Both the position numbers and the translations under genes were made by a program. This document shows, piece after piece, positions 29,546 through 38,218 of a stretch of 64,000 bases of DNA. Under the pieces are notes generated by a model. The model had not been told where the DNA came from and did not search any database. It saw only the letters and a list, made by a program, of their open reading frames with translations. This DNA is from DATLED01 sp963750255 (GTDB taxonomy: Bacteria; Actinomycetota; Acidimicrobiia; Acidimicrobiales; CADCTF01): contig CAVVPZ010000008.1 in NCBI GenBank assembly GCA_963750255.1, positions 434,001 through 498,000 of the forward strand, given 5' to 3'. Each line of letters starts with the position of its first letter. The first letter of the stretch is position 1.

Positions 29546-30628
29546 AGGCCGTCGTCCTCGTCGGCGGCGGGCACCCGGCTGCGGCCCCTGACCTCGACGA
29601 CCCCGAAGCAGATGCTGCCCGGTGGCCGAGCGGCCGATGATCGAGCGGCGTCGTCGCCCACCTCGCGCGCCACGGCGTCGACGAGGTCGTGCTGTCGCTC
29701 GGCTACCGGCCCGACGCCTTCCTCGCCGCCTACCCGGACGGCACGTGCGCACGGGGTCGCCTCGACTACGCGGTCGAGCCCGAGCCGCTCGACACCGCCG
29801 GCGCGATCCGCTTCGCGGCCCGCCACGCCGGCATCGACGAGCGCTTCCTGGTCGTGAACGGCGACGTGCTCACCGACCTCGACCTCACCGCGCTCGTCGC
29901 CTTCCACCGCGCCGCGCGGCGCCGAGGCGCACGATCGCCCTCACGCCGGTCGACGACCCGTCGGCCTTCGGCGTCGTGCCCACCGAGGCCGACGGTCGGG
30001 TCACCGCGTTCATCGAGAAGCCGCCCCGCGACGAGGCGCCGACCAACCTGATCAACGCCGGCACCTACGTGCTCGAGCCGTCGGTGCTCGACCGGATCCC
30101 CGTCGGCGGGGCGTGCACATCGAGCGCGAGATCTTCCCGGCGATGGTCGCCGAGGCGCGCCTCTTCGCCCTCGGCTCGTCGACGTCTACTGGACTCGACA
30201 TCGGCACCCCCACGCTCTACCTCGAGGCCGGTCTCGATTATGTGCGCGGCCGGCGAGGCACGCCGCCGTCGCCGGGGGCCAAGGAGAAGTCGTCAGGCGT
30301 CTGGACGCTCGGCGCCGGAGTGCTCTCGGGTGACGATGAAGCCGCCGGTGCTCATCGGCGACGCCGCCTTCGTGGCTCACGGGGCCACGGTCGAGGATTC
30401 GATCGTCGGCGGCGGCGCTCGGGTCGAGGCCGGTGCCCATGTTCGACACTCGCTCCTTCTCCCGGGCGCGGTCGTGCGCCGCGGCGGCTCGGGTCGAGCG
30501 TTCGATCGTCGGTGAGGGGGCTGTCATCGGCGAGGACGCCACGCTGGCGGACCTCACCGTCGTCGAGGGTCGGGCCGTCGTCGAGGCCGGAGCCGTGCTG
30601 CGTCGGCGAGAAGGTCGGAGCGAACTGA
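29542..30628 (+). CDS. NDP-sugar pyrophosphorylase with left-handed beta-helix tail (mycobacterial ManB-like); frameshifted
   Basis: Predicted nucleotidyltransferase, probably mannose-1-phosphate guanylyltransferase or a glucose-1-phosphate equivalent. N-terminal VKAVVLVGG...RLRPLTS, ERPMIERVVAHLARHGVDEV, FLVVNGDVLTDLDL, FIEKPPRDEAPTNLINAGTY and DVYWLDIGTP(via a frame change) mark the catalytic domain. The C-terminal third contains hexapeptide repeats (VLIGDAAFVAHGATVEDSIV, IVGEGAVIGEDATLADLTVV) typical of the trimeric beta-helix. The order beside wbbL matches Rv3264c-Rv3265c of M. tuberculosis. About six indels occur. It starts with a GTG overlapping the preceding stop and its end overlaps the epimerase (TGATG). 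Confidence 0.78.
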
Positions 30629-31569
30629 TGCGGATGCTCGTCACCGGCGGCGCCGGGTTCATCGGGTCGACCCTCGTCGACCGTTTGCTGGCCGAAGGCC
30701 ACGCCGTCGACGTCGTCGACGACCTGTCGACCGGCGCCCTGACCAACCTGGCCGATGCCCGGGGGGCAAAGGACGCCGATTTCACCTTCCACCGCCTCGA
30801 CATCCGCACCGAGGACGTCACCGAACTCATCGCCCGCCGCCAGCCCGAGGTCATCTTCCACCTCGCCGCACAGATGGACGTGCGGGTGTCGGTCGAGCGG
30901 CCGGTGTTCGACGCTCAGACCAACATCATCGGTTCGCTCAACGTGCTCGAAGGCGCTCGTCAAGCCGGCACCCGCAAGGTGGTGTTCGCCTCGAGCGGCG
31001 GCACCATTTACGGCGACCCTGACCCCGTCGAGCTCCCCGTGCGAGAGACACATCCCCAACAGCCGCTCTCGCCTTACGGCGTAGCCAAGAAGGCGGTGGG
31101 CGACTACCTGGCCGCCTACCGCCAACTCCATGATCTCGAGTACACCGCCTTGGCGCTGGCCAACGTGTACGGACCGCGGCAGAACCCGCACGGCGAGGCC
31201 GGCGTGGTGGCCATCTTCGGTCAGCGCCTCATCGAGGGCGAGTCGTGCACGATCTTCGGCGACGGATCATCGACCCGCGACTACGTGTTCGTCGACGACG
31301 TGGTCGATGCATTCGCTCGCTCGTCCGAGGCGGCCGACGGCCTGCTCTTGAACATCGGGACCGGGGTCGAGACTGCCCTGCGCCGCCTTTACGACGCCGT
31401 CGCCCACGCCGCCGGATCAGACGCCGAGCCGGTCTACGCGCCCGGCCGACCCGGTGAGCTCTACCGGTCGTGCCTCGATCCGAGCCGGGCGGGGGTCCAC
31501 CTCGGTTGGCGGCCCTGGACGACTCTCGAGCAGGGACTCTCGGCCACGGTCGAGTCCTTCCGCTCGTAG
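30628..31569 (+). CDS. NAD-dependent sugar epimerase/dehydratase (UDP-glucose 4-epimerase-like)
   Basis: Intact 313-residue extended SDR protein. MRMLVTGGAGFIGSTLVDRL is the NAD loop, FHLAAQMDVRVSVERP, FASSGGTIYGDP and YGVAKKAVGDYL (catalytic Tyr and Lys) follow, with LALANVYGPRQNPHGEAGVV and GDGSSTRDYVFVDDVV later. These fit UDP-glucose 4-epimerases of the actinobacterial GalE type; UDP-GlcNAc 4-epimerase is possible. The start overlaps the previous gene (TGATG) and the end faces cofE convergently with 25 bp between. Confidence 0.88.
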   Translation: MRMLVTGGAGFIGSTLVDRLLAEGHAVDVVDDLSTGALTNLADARGAKDADFTFHRLDIRTEDVTELIARRQPEVIFHLAAQMDVRVSVERPVFDAQTNIIGSLNVLEGARQAGTRKVVFASSGGTIYGDPDPVELPVRETHPQQPLSPYGVAKKAVGDYLAAYRQLHDLEYTALALANVYGPRQNPHGEAGVVAIFGQRLIEGESCTIFGDGSSTRDYVFVDDVVDAFARSSEAADGLLLNIGTGVETALRRLYDAVAHAAGSDAEPVYAPGRPGELYRSCLDPSRAGVHLGWRPWTTLEQGLSATVESFRS

Positions 31570-31594
31570 CGTCGACCGCAACGCGAACCGTCGA

Positions 31595-32302
31595 TCAGCG
31601 AAAGAGGTCTTCGTCGGGCCGGCGGACGACCTCGTCGCGGACCGACGACTCCCGCAGCCAGCTCGGGTCGACACCCCGGACGATGGCGACGGCGACCCCC
31701 GTCGCCTTGCCCATCACCAGTTCGGCGGCCGAGGCGAGCTCATCGGCCACGCAGACTTCGGTGACCTGTAGCTCGCGCCCATAGGCATCGGTGGTGCCAC
31801 GGAGGTCGACGACTCCCGCGATGCCGGCGCAGCCGATGGCGACGTCGGTCACCCCGCGCCTCCAAGTGCGACCGAACGTGTCGGAGACGATGACGCCCAC
31901 GGCGACACCGGCCTTGCCGCGCAAGCCGTCGCGGATGCGCCGGGCCGAGCGGTCGCTGTCGACGGGCAGCAACGCGGCGTAGCCACGGGCCACGTTCGAG
32001 AGGTCGATGCCAGCGTTGGCGCAGACGAACCCGTGCGTGGTCTCGGTGATCAGGAGGTCGCCGCGCTTGCGCAGGATGCGTACCGCTTCTCGTTCGACGA
32101 TGACCTTGTGGCTGAGCGGATCCTCGGGGTCGACGGCCTCGAGGCGCCCCTCGGCTTTGGAGACGACCTTTTGCGTCACGACCAGCACGTCGCCGTCGAG
32201 CACGGGAACGCCGGCGGCCAGGATCAGATCGGCCAAGTTGTCGCCCTCGACCACCTCGGGCAGGCCGGGGATCGGGATGAGCGTGATCGGCGAGGTCATC
32301 AT
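31595..32302 (-). CDS. cofE: Coenzyme F420-0:L-glutamate ligase
   Basis: Adds L-glutamate residues to F420-0 using GTP, 235 residues. Features are GDVLVVTQKVVSKAEGR, HGFVCANAGIDLSNV, LLPVDSDRSARRIRDGL and VIVSDTFGRTWRRGVTDVAIG. Mycobacterial FbiB carries an extra C-terminal nitroreductase domain for dehydro-F420 reduction; here the protein stops after the ligase domain, as in archaeal CofE. The ATG at 32302 overlaps the cofD stop (ATGATGA); the second ATG at 32299 is equally possible. Expression from the cofD promoter is likely. Confidence 0.92.
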   Translation of the reverse strand: MMTSPITLIPIPGLPEVVEGDNLADLILAAGVPVLDGDVLVVTQKVVSKAEGRLEAVDPEDPLSHKVIVEREAVRILRKRGDLLITETTHGFVCANAGIDLSNVARGYAALLPVDSDRSARRIRDGLRGKAGVAVGVIVSDTFGRTWRRGVTDVAIGCAGIAGVVDLRGTTDAYGRELQVTEVCVADELASAAELVMGKATGVAVAIVRGVDPSWLRESSVRDEVVRRPDEDLFR

Positions 32303-33220
32303 GCGCGCAGCACCGTCCGGGCCAGATCGGCGGTGACATCGGGCGACGACATGACAGTCGACGTCACGACGGGGCGGACGCCGGCGTCTTGGACGGCGGC
32401 CGCCAGTCCGGCGTCGGCCGAGTCGATGACCAGCGCGGCGCAGTATTCGGCGTAGATCCGGGCGACGCCGACCACCGACGCTTCGTGTCCGAGTTCGATC
32501 ATCATCCGGTCGGCCGGACCCTTGAGGGCGGCGCCGGCCACGATCGGGCTCACGGCGACGACATCGTCGCGTCGGGATCGGAGGGCGTCGGCCACCCCGG
32601 GAACGGCCAGGAGGGGGCCGATGCTGACGATCGGGTTCGAGGGGCAGATGACGATCCGCTCGGCGTCGGCGATGGCCGCCAGCACCGCCGGCCCGGGTCG
32701 GGCCTCGCCGGCTCCCTCGAAGCGGACGGCGGTGACGGGCACGGCGTGGCCGCGACCGACGAAATACTCCTGGAATCCCATCTCGCCCTCTCCCTCGACC
32801 ACGACCCGAGTGGCCACCGGATCGTCGCTCATCGGCAACAGGCGGATCCCGAGACCCCAGGCGGCCACGATCTCCGCCGTCACCTCGGTGAGGGTGGCGC
32901 CCTCCCTCCGCCGTTGCGTGCGGTAGAGGTGGGTGCCGAGGTCGCGGTCGCCGAGCCCGAACCAGGTTTGGCCCCCGTAGCGCCCGCAATCCCTCCATGG
33001 CCTGCCAGGTCTCGCCCTCGAGTCCCCAACCTCGCTCGGCGCTGATCGCCCCCGCCAGCGTGTAGGTGACAGTGTCGAGGTCGGGGCTGATGTCGAGGCC
33101 GTGGAGGACGAGGTCGTCGCCGGTGTTGACCACGGCGGTGATGTCGGTCGGGTCGTGGACGGCGACCAGGCCCCGAAGTAGCCGAGCGGCGCCAACCCCT
33201 CCGGCCAGGGCGGTGAGCAT
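32299..33220 (-). CDS. cofD: 2-phospho-L-lactate (or enolpyruvyl) transferase of F420 synthesis; one frameshift
   Basis: CofD/FbiA transfers the phospholactyl or phosphoenolpyruvyl unit from the GDP-activated precursor to Fo. MLTALAGGVGAARLLRGL is the substrate-binding loop, then VVNTGDDLVLHGLDISPDLD, GWGLEGETWQAM, FGLGDRDLGTHLYRT, VICPSNPIVSIGPLLAVPG and VAVSPIVAGAALKGPADRMM. A lost base near 32980 shifts the frame after ALRG. Mycobacterial enzymes of this family use phosphoenolpyruvate, giving dehydro-F420-0; which is used here is not visible. A TAGCGT -10 box ends 6 nt before the ATG. Confidence 0.92.
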
Positions 33221-33226
33221 CCCGGC

Positions 33227-33232
33227 ACGCTA
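33227..33232 (-). promoter_or_regulatory. -10 box TAGCGT for cofD-cofE, probably leaderless
   Basis: On the minus strand TAGCGT ends 6 nt before the cofD ATG at 33220. The same hexamer and spacing occur at lpdA (8226-8231). Confidence 0.5.
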
Positions 33233-33345
33233 ATGGGGATCGAACGAGGCGCCGGGCGGGCGGTTCGTCCGATATGGACGGGTCTCGGGCCCGGCTCAGC
33301 ACGGAATGCTCAGGTTTGGCGCGCTCACCGGCCGACGACGGCCCC

Positions 33346-34736
33346 ATGCGTCGTCTCGTCCCCCTCGTCCCGCTCGTTCTCATCGCCCGACGTGGCTCTT
33401 CGCAACACCGGCGGGCGCCTCGGAGCCGGTCTGGCGCGAGATCCACTTCCCCGTAGAGGGCAGGGTGTCGTTCAGCGATGACTTCGGTGCGCCGCGTTCG
33501 GGGGGACGCACCCATGCAGGCAACGACCTCATGGGCACGAAGATGCAGCCCCTGCTGGCCGCGGCCGACGGCACGGTCACGATGGCCCGTCTCGACGCCT
33601 CGAATCTGTCGGGCCACATGCTCACGATTCGCGGCGCCGATGGCTGGCAGTACCGCTACCTCCACATCAACAACGACACGCCCGGAACGGATGACGGTCT
33701 TGCCCTTCCCGGCGACATTTGGGCGCCCGGCATCGCCGTCGGCGCCAAGGTCGTCGCCGGCCAGCCCGTGGCGTTCATGGGCGACAGTGGGAACGCCGAA
33801 AGCACCGGTCCCCATCTCCACTTCGAACTCGTCGACCCGTCGGGAACGGCCGTGAGTCCGTGGACGAGCCTTCGCCTGGCCCAAGGGCTGCCCGCAGGGA
33901 CCCGGTGCTCGTACGGCGTCAACCCCAAGGCCAAGCCGGCGTCTGCCAGCGGGGCCGGCTACTACGTGCTCGGCTCCGACGGCGGCATCTTCAGCTTCGG
34001 CGACGCCCCCTTCTTCGGGTCGGTGCCCGGGCTGGGCCTAGCGGCCAAGGTCACCGCCCTGCGTCTGGCCCCGACGACGACGGGCAAGGGCTACGCGATC
34101 CTCGGCGCCGACGGGGGCATCTTCACCTTCGGCGACGCAGCGTTCTACGGCTCCGTGCCCGGACTCGGCCTCGGCGTCCCCGTCCGGGCACTCGACCTCC
34201 AGCCAACGTCGACGGGACGGGGGTACTGGATCCTCGGCGCCGACGGGGGCGTGTTCTCCTTCGGTGACGCTGCGTTCTACGGCTCGGTCCCCGGTTTGGG
34301 CATCAATGGGGCCAAGGCGCTTCGACTCGTGCCGACTCCCTCGGGCAAGGGCTACTGGGTGCTCGGCGCCGACGGCGGGGTCTTCTCGTTCGGCGACGCC
34401 GATTTCTTCGGGTCGGTGCCGGGGCTCGGCCTCGCCACCCGGGTGGTCTCGATGGCGCCCGCTCCCAGCGGCCGGGGCTACTGGGTGCTTGGCGCCGACG
34501 GTGGGGTGTTCTCCTTCGGCACCGCCCCCTTCTACGGTTCGGTCCCCGGCACCGGGTTGTGCGCCTGGCCCCGGGGCGTCCAATTGTCCGTGAGCCAGAC
34601 CGGCCGGGGCTACTGGGTGGTCGGTGACGAGGGATCCGTGTTCGCCTTCGGTGACGCTCGAAGCCTCGGGGACGTCCCCGGCATCGGTCTGACCACGGTG
34701 CGTGCTGTCGATATTGCCGTTTCCGGGGCCAAGTGA
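33346..34736 (+). CDS. Secreted M23 peptidase domain with six GYW-type repeats
   Basis: Predicted peptidoglycan or protein endopeptidase. A signal peptide starts at the ATG at 33346 (MRRLVPLVPLVLIA) and joins the main frame (TWLFATPAGASEPV) through an indel near 33395. The LytM domain (about residues 30-175) has the zinc motif HAGNDLMG and GPHLHFELVDP. From 33957 to the end are six repeats of 42-44 residues, for example GYWILGADGGVFSFGDAAFY, with GSVPGLGL in place of the GSTGxxRLN found in neighbouring proteins. The first zinc motif has the normal H-x3-D spacing, and the HxH is intact, so activity is plausible. It is divergent from cofD. Confidence 0.88.
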
Positions 34737-34793
34737 GACGAATGACCCACTGTTCATCCTCAAGCACACGCTAAGTGATGACGAGACCACTAC

Positions 34794-36032
34794 ATGCGTC
34801 GAACTGCGGTCCTCGCCTTCCTCCTTGCGCTGGTTTCGGTGGGTTTGGTGCCCTTCGCCCCGGCCGCGTCAGCCGCGGACAGTGGGATCGAGTCCCAGTT
34901 CCTCGCCCGTCTGAACGACGAGCGGACCTCGCGGGGCCTGGCTCCCCTGGCCCTGCGTGACGCCGTCACCCCCGTGGCCCGCAACTGGACGACCAAGCTC
35001 GTCGGCGATCAAGCCCTCTCCCACAACCCGAACCTGTCCAAGCAGATGCCCGAGGATTGGGTCGCCATCGGCGAGAACGTCGGCTTCGGCTCGACCGTCG
35101 AGGGCTTGCACACCGCATTCATGAACTCCGACAAGCACCGGGCCAACATCCTCGGCGACTTCCATCAGGTCGGCATCGGCGCCGATCGCGACAGCCAAGG
35201 CCGCATCTGGGTCACGTTCGACTTCATGAAGAGCCGCAACCCCGAGGTTGCTTCGTCCGGTGCTGGCGGCGGTCAGATGGGCGGCGGCGGCAGCGGCAAC
35301 GGCTACTGGATGGTCGGCACCGATGGAGCGGTCTACGCCTTCGGCGGGGCGGCCCACTACGGCAACGCTGCCACCAGCACGGCCGAAGACCTCGAGCCGA
35401 CGCCCGCCCGGGCCGGCTACTGGGTGGTCGACGCCGGCGGCGCCGTCTTCACCTTCGGCAACGCTCCCTACCTCGGGCGCCTGACGAGCCTGGCCCCGGG
35501 CGAACGGGTGACGTCGATCTCGTCGACGCCGTCGGGTCAGGGCTACTGGCTCTTCACGACGGCCGGCCGGGTTGCGGCGTTCGGTGACGCGACCAATTTC
35601 GGCGACATGAGCGGCACTCGGCTCAACGGACCCGTCCTCGACTCGATCCCGACGCCCACCGGCAAGGGCTACTACATGGTCGCCAGCGACGGCGGCATCT
35701 TCACCTTCGGCGATGCGAAGTTCCGGGGGTCGATGGGCGGATCCCGCCTCAACGCTCCGGTCCAGTCGCTGGTGCCCGACAGCGACGGCACCGGGTACTG
35801 GCTCGTCGCCTCGGACGGCGGCATCTTCGCCTTCGACGCCCCGTTCTTCGGCTCGATGGGTTCGACCCGGCTGAACCGGCCCATCACGGGCATGGTGGCC
35901 TCCGGCCCCGGTGGATACCTCATGGTGGGCGAGGACGGCGGCATCTTCACCTTCGGCAGTGCCGACTTCTACGGCTCGCTCGGTGACCGCCCGCCCGCCC
36001 GCCCGATCTCGTCTGTCGCCGTCAAGAACTGA
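34794..36032 (+). CDS. Secreted CAP (SCP-like) domain protein with six GYW-type repeats
   Basis: A 412-residue exported protein. A clear signal peptide (MRRTAVLAFLLALVSVGLVP...AASA) precedes a CAP domain (about 30-155) containing LNDERTSRGLAPLALRD, LSHNPNLS, IGENVGFG, AFMNSDKHRANILGDFHQVG and WVTFDF. The cavity residues His (ALSHN), Glu (GEN) and the second His (DKHRANIL) are present. A Gly-rich linker leads into six repeats (35301-36029), the first three more diverged. Bacterial CAP proteins are secreted, with lipid, metal or protease-like roles proposed; the function here is unknown. No leaderless -10 box precedes this start, and the gap from the M23 stop is 57 nt. Confidence 0.88.
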   Translation: MRRTAVLAFLLALVSVGLVPFAPAASAADSGIESQFLARLNDERTSRGLAPLALRDAVTPVARNWTTKLVGDQALSHNPNLSKQMPEDWVAIGENVGFGSTVEGLHTAFMNSDKHRANILGDFHQVGIGADRDSQGRIWVTFDFMKSRNPEVASSGAGGGQMGGGGSGNGYWMVGTDGAVYAFGGAAHYGNAATSTAEDLEPTPARAGYWVVDAGGAVFTFGNAPYLGRLTSLAPGERVTSISSTPSGQGYWLFTTAGRVAAFGDATNFGDMSGTRLNGPVLDSIPTPTGKGYYMVASDGGIFTFGDAKFRGSMGGSRLNAPVQSLVPDSDGTGYWLVASDGGIFAFDAPFFGSMGSTRLNRPITGMVASGPGGYLMVGEDGGIFTFGSADFYGSLGDRPPARPISSVAVKN

Positions 36033-36044
36033 CGCCAAGAGGGC

Positions 36045-36093
36045 GTTCTGGGCACATGAGTCCACCGAGCGGGTGGAGGAATGCGCCCAAAAC
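36045..36093 (+). terminator. Hairpin after the CAP gene, repeat family B
   Basis: Arms GTTCTGGGCACAT...TCCACC and GGTGGA...ATGCGCCCAAAAC pair over 22 positions with about five mismatches around GAGCGG. It starts 12 nt after the CAP stop. Its outer ends match those of family A (GTTTTGGGC / GCCCARAAC). There is no T-tract. Confidence 0.55.
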
Positions 36094-36127
36094 GAGTTGG
36101 TGACCCGGTCGGTGGAGTCCTCGTCGG

Positions 36128-36133
36128 TATCCT
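36128..36133 (+). promoter_or_regulatory. -10 box TATCCT for the SpoIID gene
   Basis: TATCCT ends 9 nt before the GTG at 36143, fitting a leaderless transcript. Confidence 0.45.
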
Positions 36134-36142
36134 CGACGGCTT

Positions 36143-38113
36143 GTGACCCGCAGACCGCTCCTTTCGATCCTCGTCTCGACGGTGCTGGCCGCCGGCCTCC
36201 TGGTGGCTGGCACTGCGTCGGCGCCCCCGGCTTCGGCCTATCCGAACAGCGCCGTGGAGCTGGTTGGGCACGGCTTTGGTCACGGCCGGGGCCTGGGCCA
36301 ATTCGGGGCACTGGGCTACGCCATCGACCACGGCTGGGACTACCGCCGCATCCTGGCCCACTTCTACGGGGGCACCTCGGAGGGCTCGCTGCCGGGCGGT
36401 GACGCCGGATTCGGCATGACCGTGCGGTTCATGGACCGCAACGGAGCCGACACGATCGTGACCGGCCCGCTCACGGTGGATCAGGACCCTGGAGCCGGGG
36501 TCCAACAAGCCACACGCGTGCAGCGGACCGGCGCCGGCACGTGGCAGGTCTCCTACGGCCCCGGTTGCGCCGGCCCGTGGGGCTCGGCGACGCCGGTGGC
36601 GGCGTCGAACGTCGTCGTCCGCCCGGCCGGCGGACAGTTGACGGCCTGTCTGTCGAACGGCACGCGCTCCGTCCGGGGCACGCTCCGGGCCGACGCCATC
36701 GACAATGCACAGGCGACGGTGAACGACCTGTCGATGGGCGACTATCTGCGCGGCGTCGTGCCCCGAGAGTCGCCGGCCTCCTGGGCCAATCTCGGCGGTG
36801 GCGCGGGCGCCGAAGCTCTCAAGGCCCAAGCCGTGGCCGCCCGCTCGTACGCCGCCGCCGAGAACCGCTATCCGGGGGTGGCCAAGACGTGCGACACGAC
36901 CTCGTGCCAGGTCTACGCCGGAGCGAGCCAGACGATCAACGGGTCGACGGTGTCGGAGGATTCGCGATCCGACGCTGCGATCGCGGCCACCGACAACGGC
37001 ACGGGAGTGCGGTTGGCGGGTGACGGATCGCTGGCCCGGACCGAGTTCTCGTCGTCGACCGGCGGGATCACCGCCGGTGGGGTGTTCCCCGTCGTCACCG
37101 ACGAGGGCGACGACACCGCCTCGAACCCGAATCACACCTGGACGGCGAAGATCGGCGTCGACGTGGTCGAGGCCCGATACAACATGGGCGGCCTCAAGGA
37201 CCTCGAGATCGTCGAGCGCAACGGTCTCGGCGCCGAGGGTGGGCGTGTGCTGCGCATGAAGCTCGTGTTCACGGGCGGAACGGTCGACTTGACCGGCGAC
37301 CAGTTCCGGATCGCCTTCAACCTCAAGTCGAACTGGTTCACGCCGGTCAACGTGGCGTCGTTCCCCTACCACGTCGTCACCCGAGACGGCGGGGTGTTCT
37401 CCTTCGGCGGCGCTGTGTTCCACGGCTCCTTGCCCGGTATCGGCGTCAAGACGGCGGCCCGCGACCTCACCGAGGGCCCGGGCGGCGGCTACTGGATCCT
37501 GGGCGAGGACGGCGGCGTCTTCAGCTTCGACGTGCCCTTCTACGGGTCGATGGGCGGTCAGCGCCTCAACAAGCCCGTGGTGGGAATGCAGGCCACCGCC
37601 GCCCGCAAGGGGTACTGGCTGGTGGCGGGCGACGGCGGCATCTTCACCTTCGGCGACGCCCCGTTCTTCGGCTCGACCGGCAACCTGCGTCTGAACGCCC
37701 CGGTCGTGGCCATGGCGCCCACGACCAGCGGCCGCGGCTACTGGATGGTGGCCACCGACGGCGGCATCTTCACCTTCGGCGACGCCCCATTCTTCGGCTC
37801 GACCGGCAACCTCCGCCTCAACCAGCCCGTCTTCGCCATGGCCCCCACCCCCACCGGCAAGGGGTACTGGCTCGTGGCCCGCGACGGCGGCATCTTCACC
37901 TTCGGCGACGCCACGTTCCAGGGCAGCCTCCCGGGGCGCGGCGTGGCCGAGACCGCCGTCGAGCTGCTTCCCAGTCCGTCGGGCTACGGCTACCTCATCG
38001 TGACGGCTCAGGGCAGGGTCTACGCCTTCGGGGACGCCTCGTCGGGCGGCGGTCCGGCCGACGTGGGCGGCGGTCGCAGCCCGGCCGTGGGGGCCGGTCG
38101 AGTCGACGGGTAG
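36143..38113 (+). CDS. Secreted SpoIID/LytB-domain protein with six GYW-type repeats
   Basis: A 656-residue exported protein. The signal peptide (LLSILVSTVLAAGLLVAG...ASA) is followed by a SpoIID-like domain (about 35-405) with GHGFGHGRGLGQFGALGYA near the start, MGDYLRGVVPRESPASW (catalytic-type glutamate) and ALKAQAVAARSYAAAENRY. SpoIID enzymes are lytic transglycosylases that cut denuded glycan strands in sporulation; actinobacterial relatives exist in non-sporulating species. Six repeats run from about 37364 to 38058; units 3 and 4 share 55 of 56 bases over their core (37631-37686 and 37757-37812). The tail is Gly-rich. It lies immediately upstream of a sigma factor gene. Confidence 0.88.
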   Translation: MTRRPLLSILVSTVLAAGLLVAGTASAPPASAYPNSAVELVGHGFGHGRGLGQFGALGYAIDHGWDYRRILAHFYGGTSEGSLPGGDAGFGMTVRFMDRNGADTIVTGPLTVDQDPGAGVQQATRVQRTGAGTWQVSYGPGCAGPWGSATPVAASNVVVRPAGGQLTACLSNGTRSVRGTLRADAIDNAQATVNDLSMGDYLRGVVPRESPASWANLGGGAGAEALKAQAVAARSYAAAENRYPGVAKTCDTTSCQVYAGASQTINGSTVSEDSRSDAAIAATDNGTGVRLAGDGSLARTEFSSSTGGITAGGVFPVVTDEGDDTASNPNHTWTAKIGVDVVEARYNMGGLKDLEIVERNGLGAEGGRVLRMKLVFTGGTVDLTGDQFRIAFNLKSNWFTPVNVASFPYHVVTRDGGVFSFGGAVFHGSLPGIGVKTAARDLTEGPGGGYWILGEDGGVFSFDVPFYGSMGGQRLNKPVVGMQATAARKGYWLVAGDGGIFTFGDAPFFGSTGNLRLNAPVVAMAPTTSGRGYWMVATDGGIFTFGDAPFFGSTGNLRLNQPVFAMAPTPTGKGYWLVARDGGIFTFGDATFQGSLPGRGVAETAVELLPSPSGYGYLIVTAQGRVYAFGDASSGGGPADVGGGRSPAVGAGRVDG

Positions 38114-38203
38114 GGCTCTGGGGCGAAAAGTCCCAAGATCCAGGTCGACGTAGGGCTCCGCGTGGCGTACCCTCGGTCTTCCCGCACCATGGCGCGGGAA
38201 TTC

Positions 38204-38208
38204 GGAGG
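38204..38208 (+). promoter_or_regulatory. Shine-Dalgarno GGAGG that sets the sigma factor start
   Basis: GGAGG lies 10 nt before the GTG at 38219. Starts at 38162 and 38189 lie upstream of it and lack a comparable site. TACCCT at 38168-38173 is a plausible -10 box giving a short leader. Confidence 0.5.
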
Positions 38209-38218
38209 TTTGGAATCT

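Noticed and set aside
20740..30600. Programmed ribosomal frameshifting
   Set aside because: The shifts occur in both directions, at no common slippery sequence, several per gene and in genes where frameshifting is not known; indel error is simpler.
22974..31569. A frameshifted rmlC hidden in the sugar locus
   Set aside because: Every stretch between rmlA and the last epimerase is accounted for by other genes, and no cupin motif of RmlC appears in any frame.
33233..33345. Cyclic-di-AMP (ydaO-type) riboswitch before the wall-enzyme genes
   Set aside because: The gaps before the M23, CAP, SpoIID, PGRP and S8 genes are 41-113 nt and most carry leaderless promoters, leaving no room for this large riboswitch, and no conserved core is visible.
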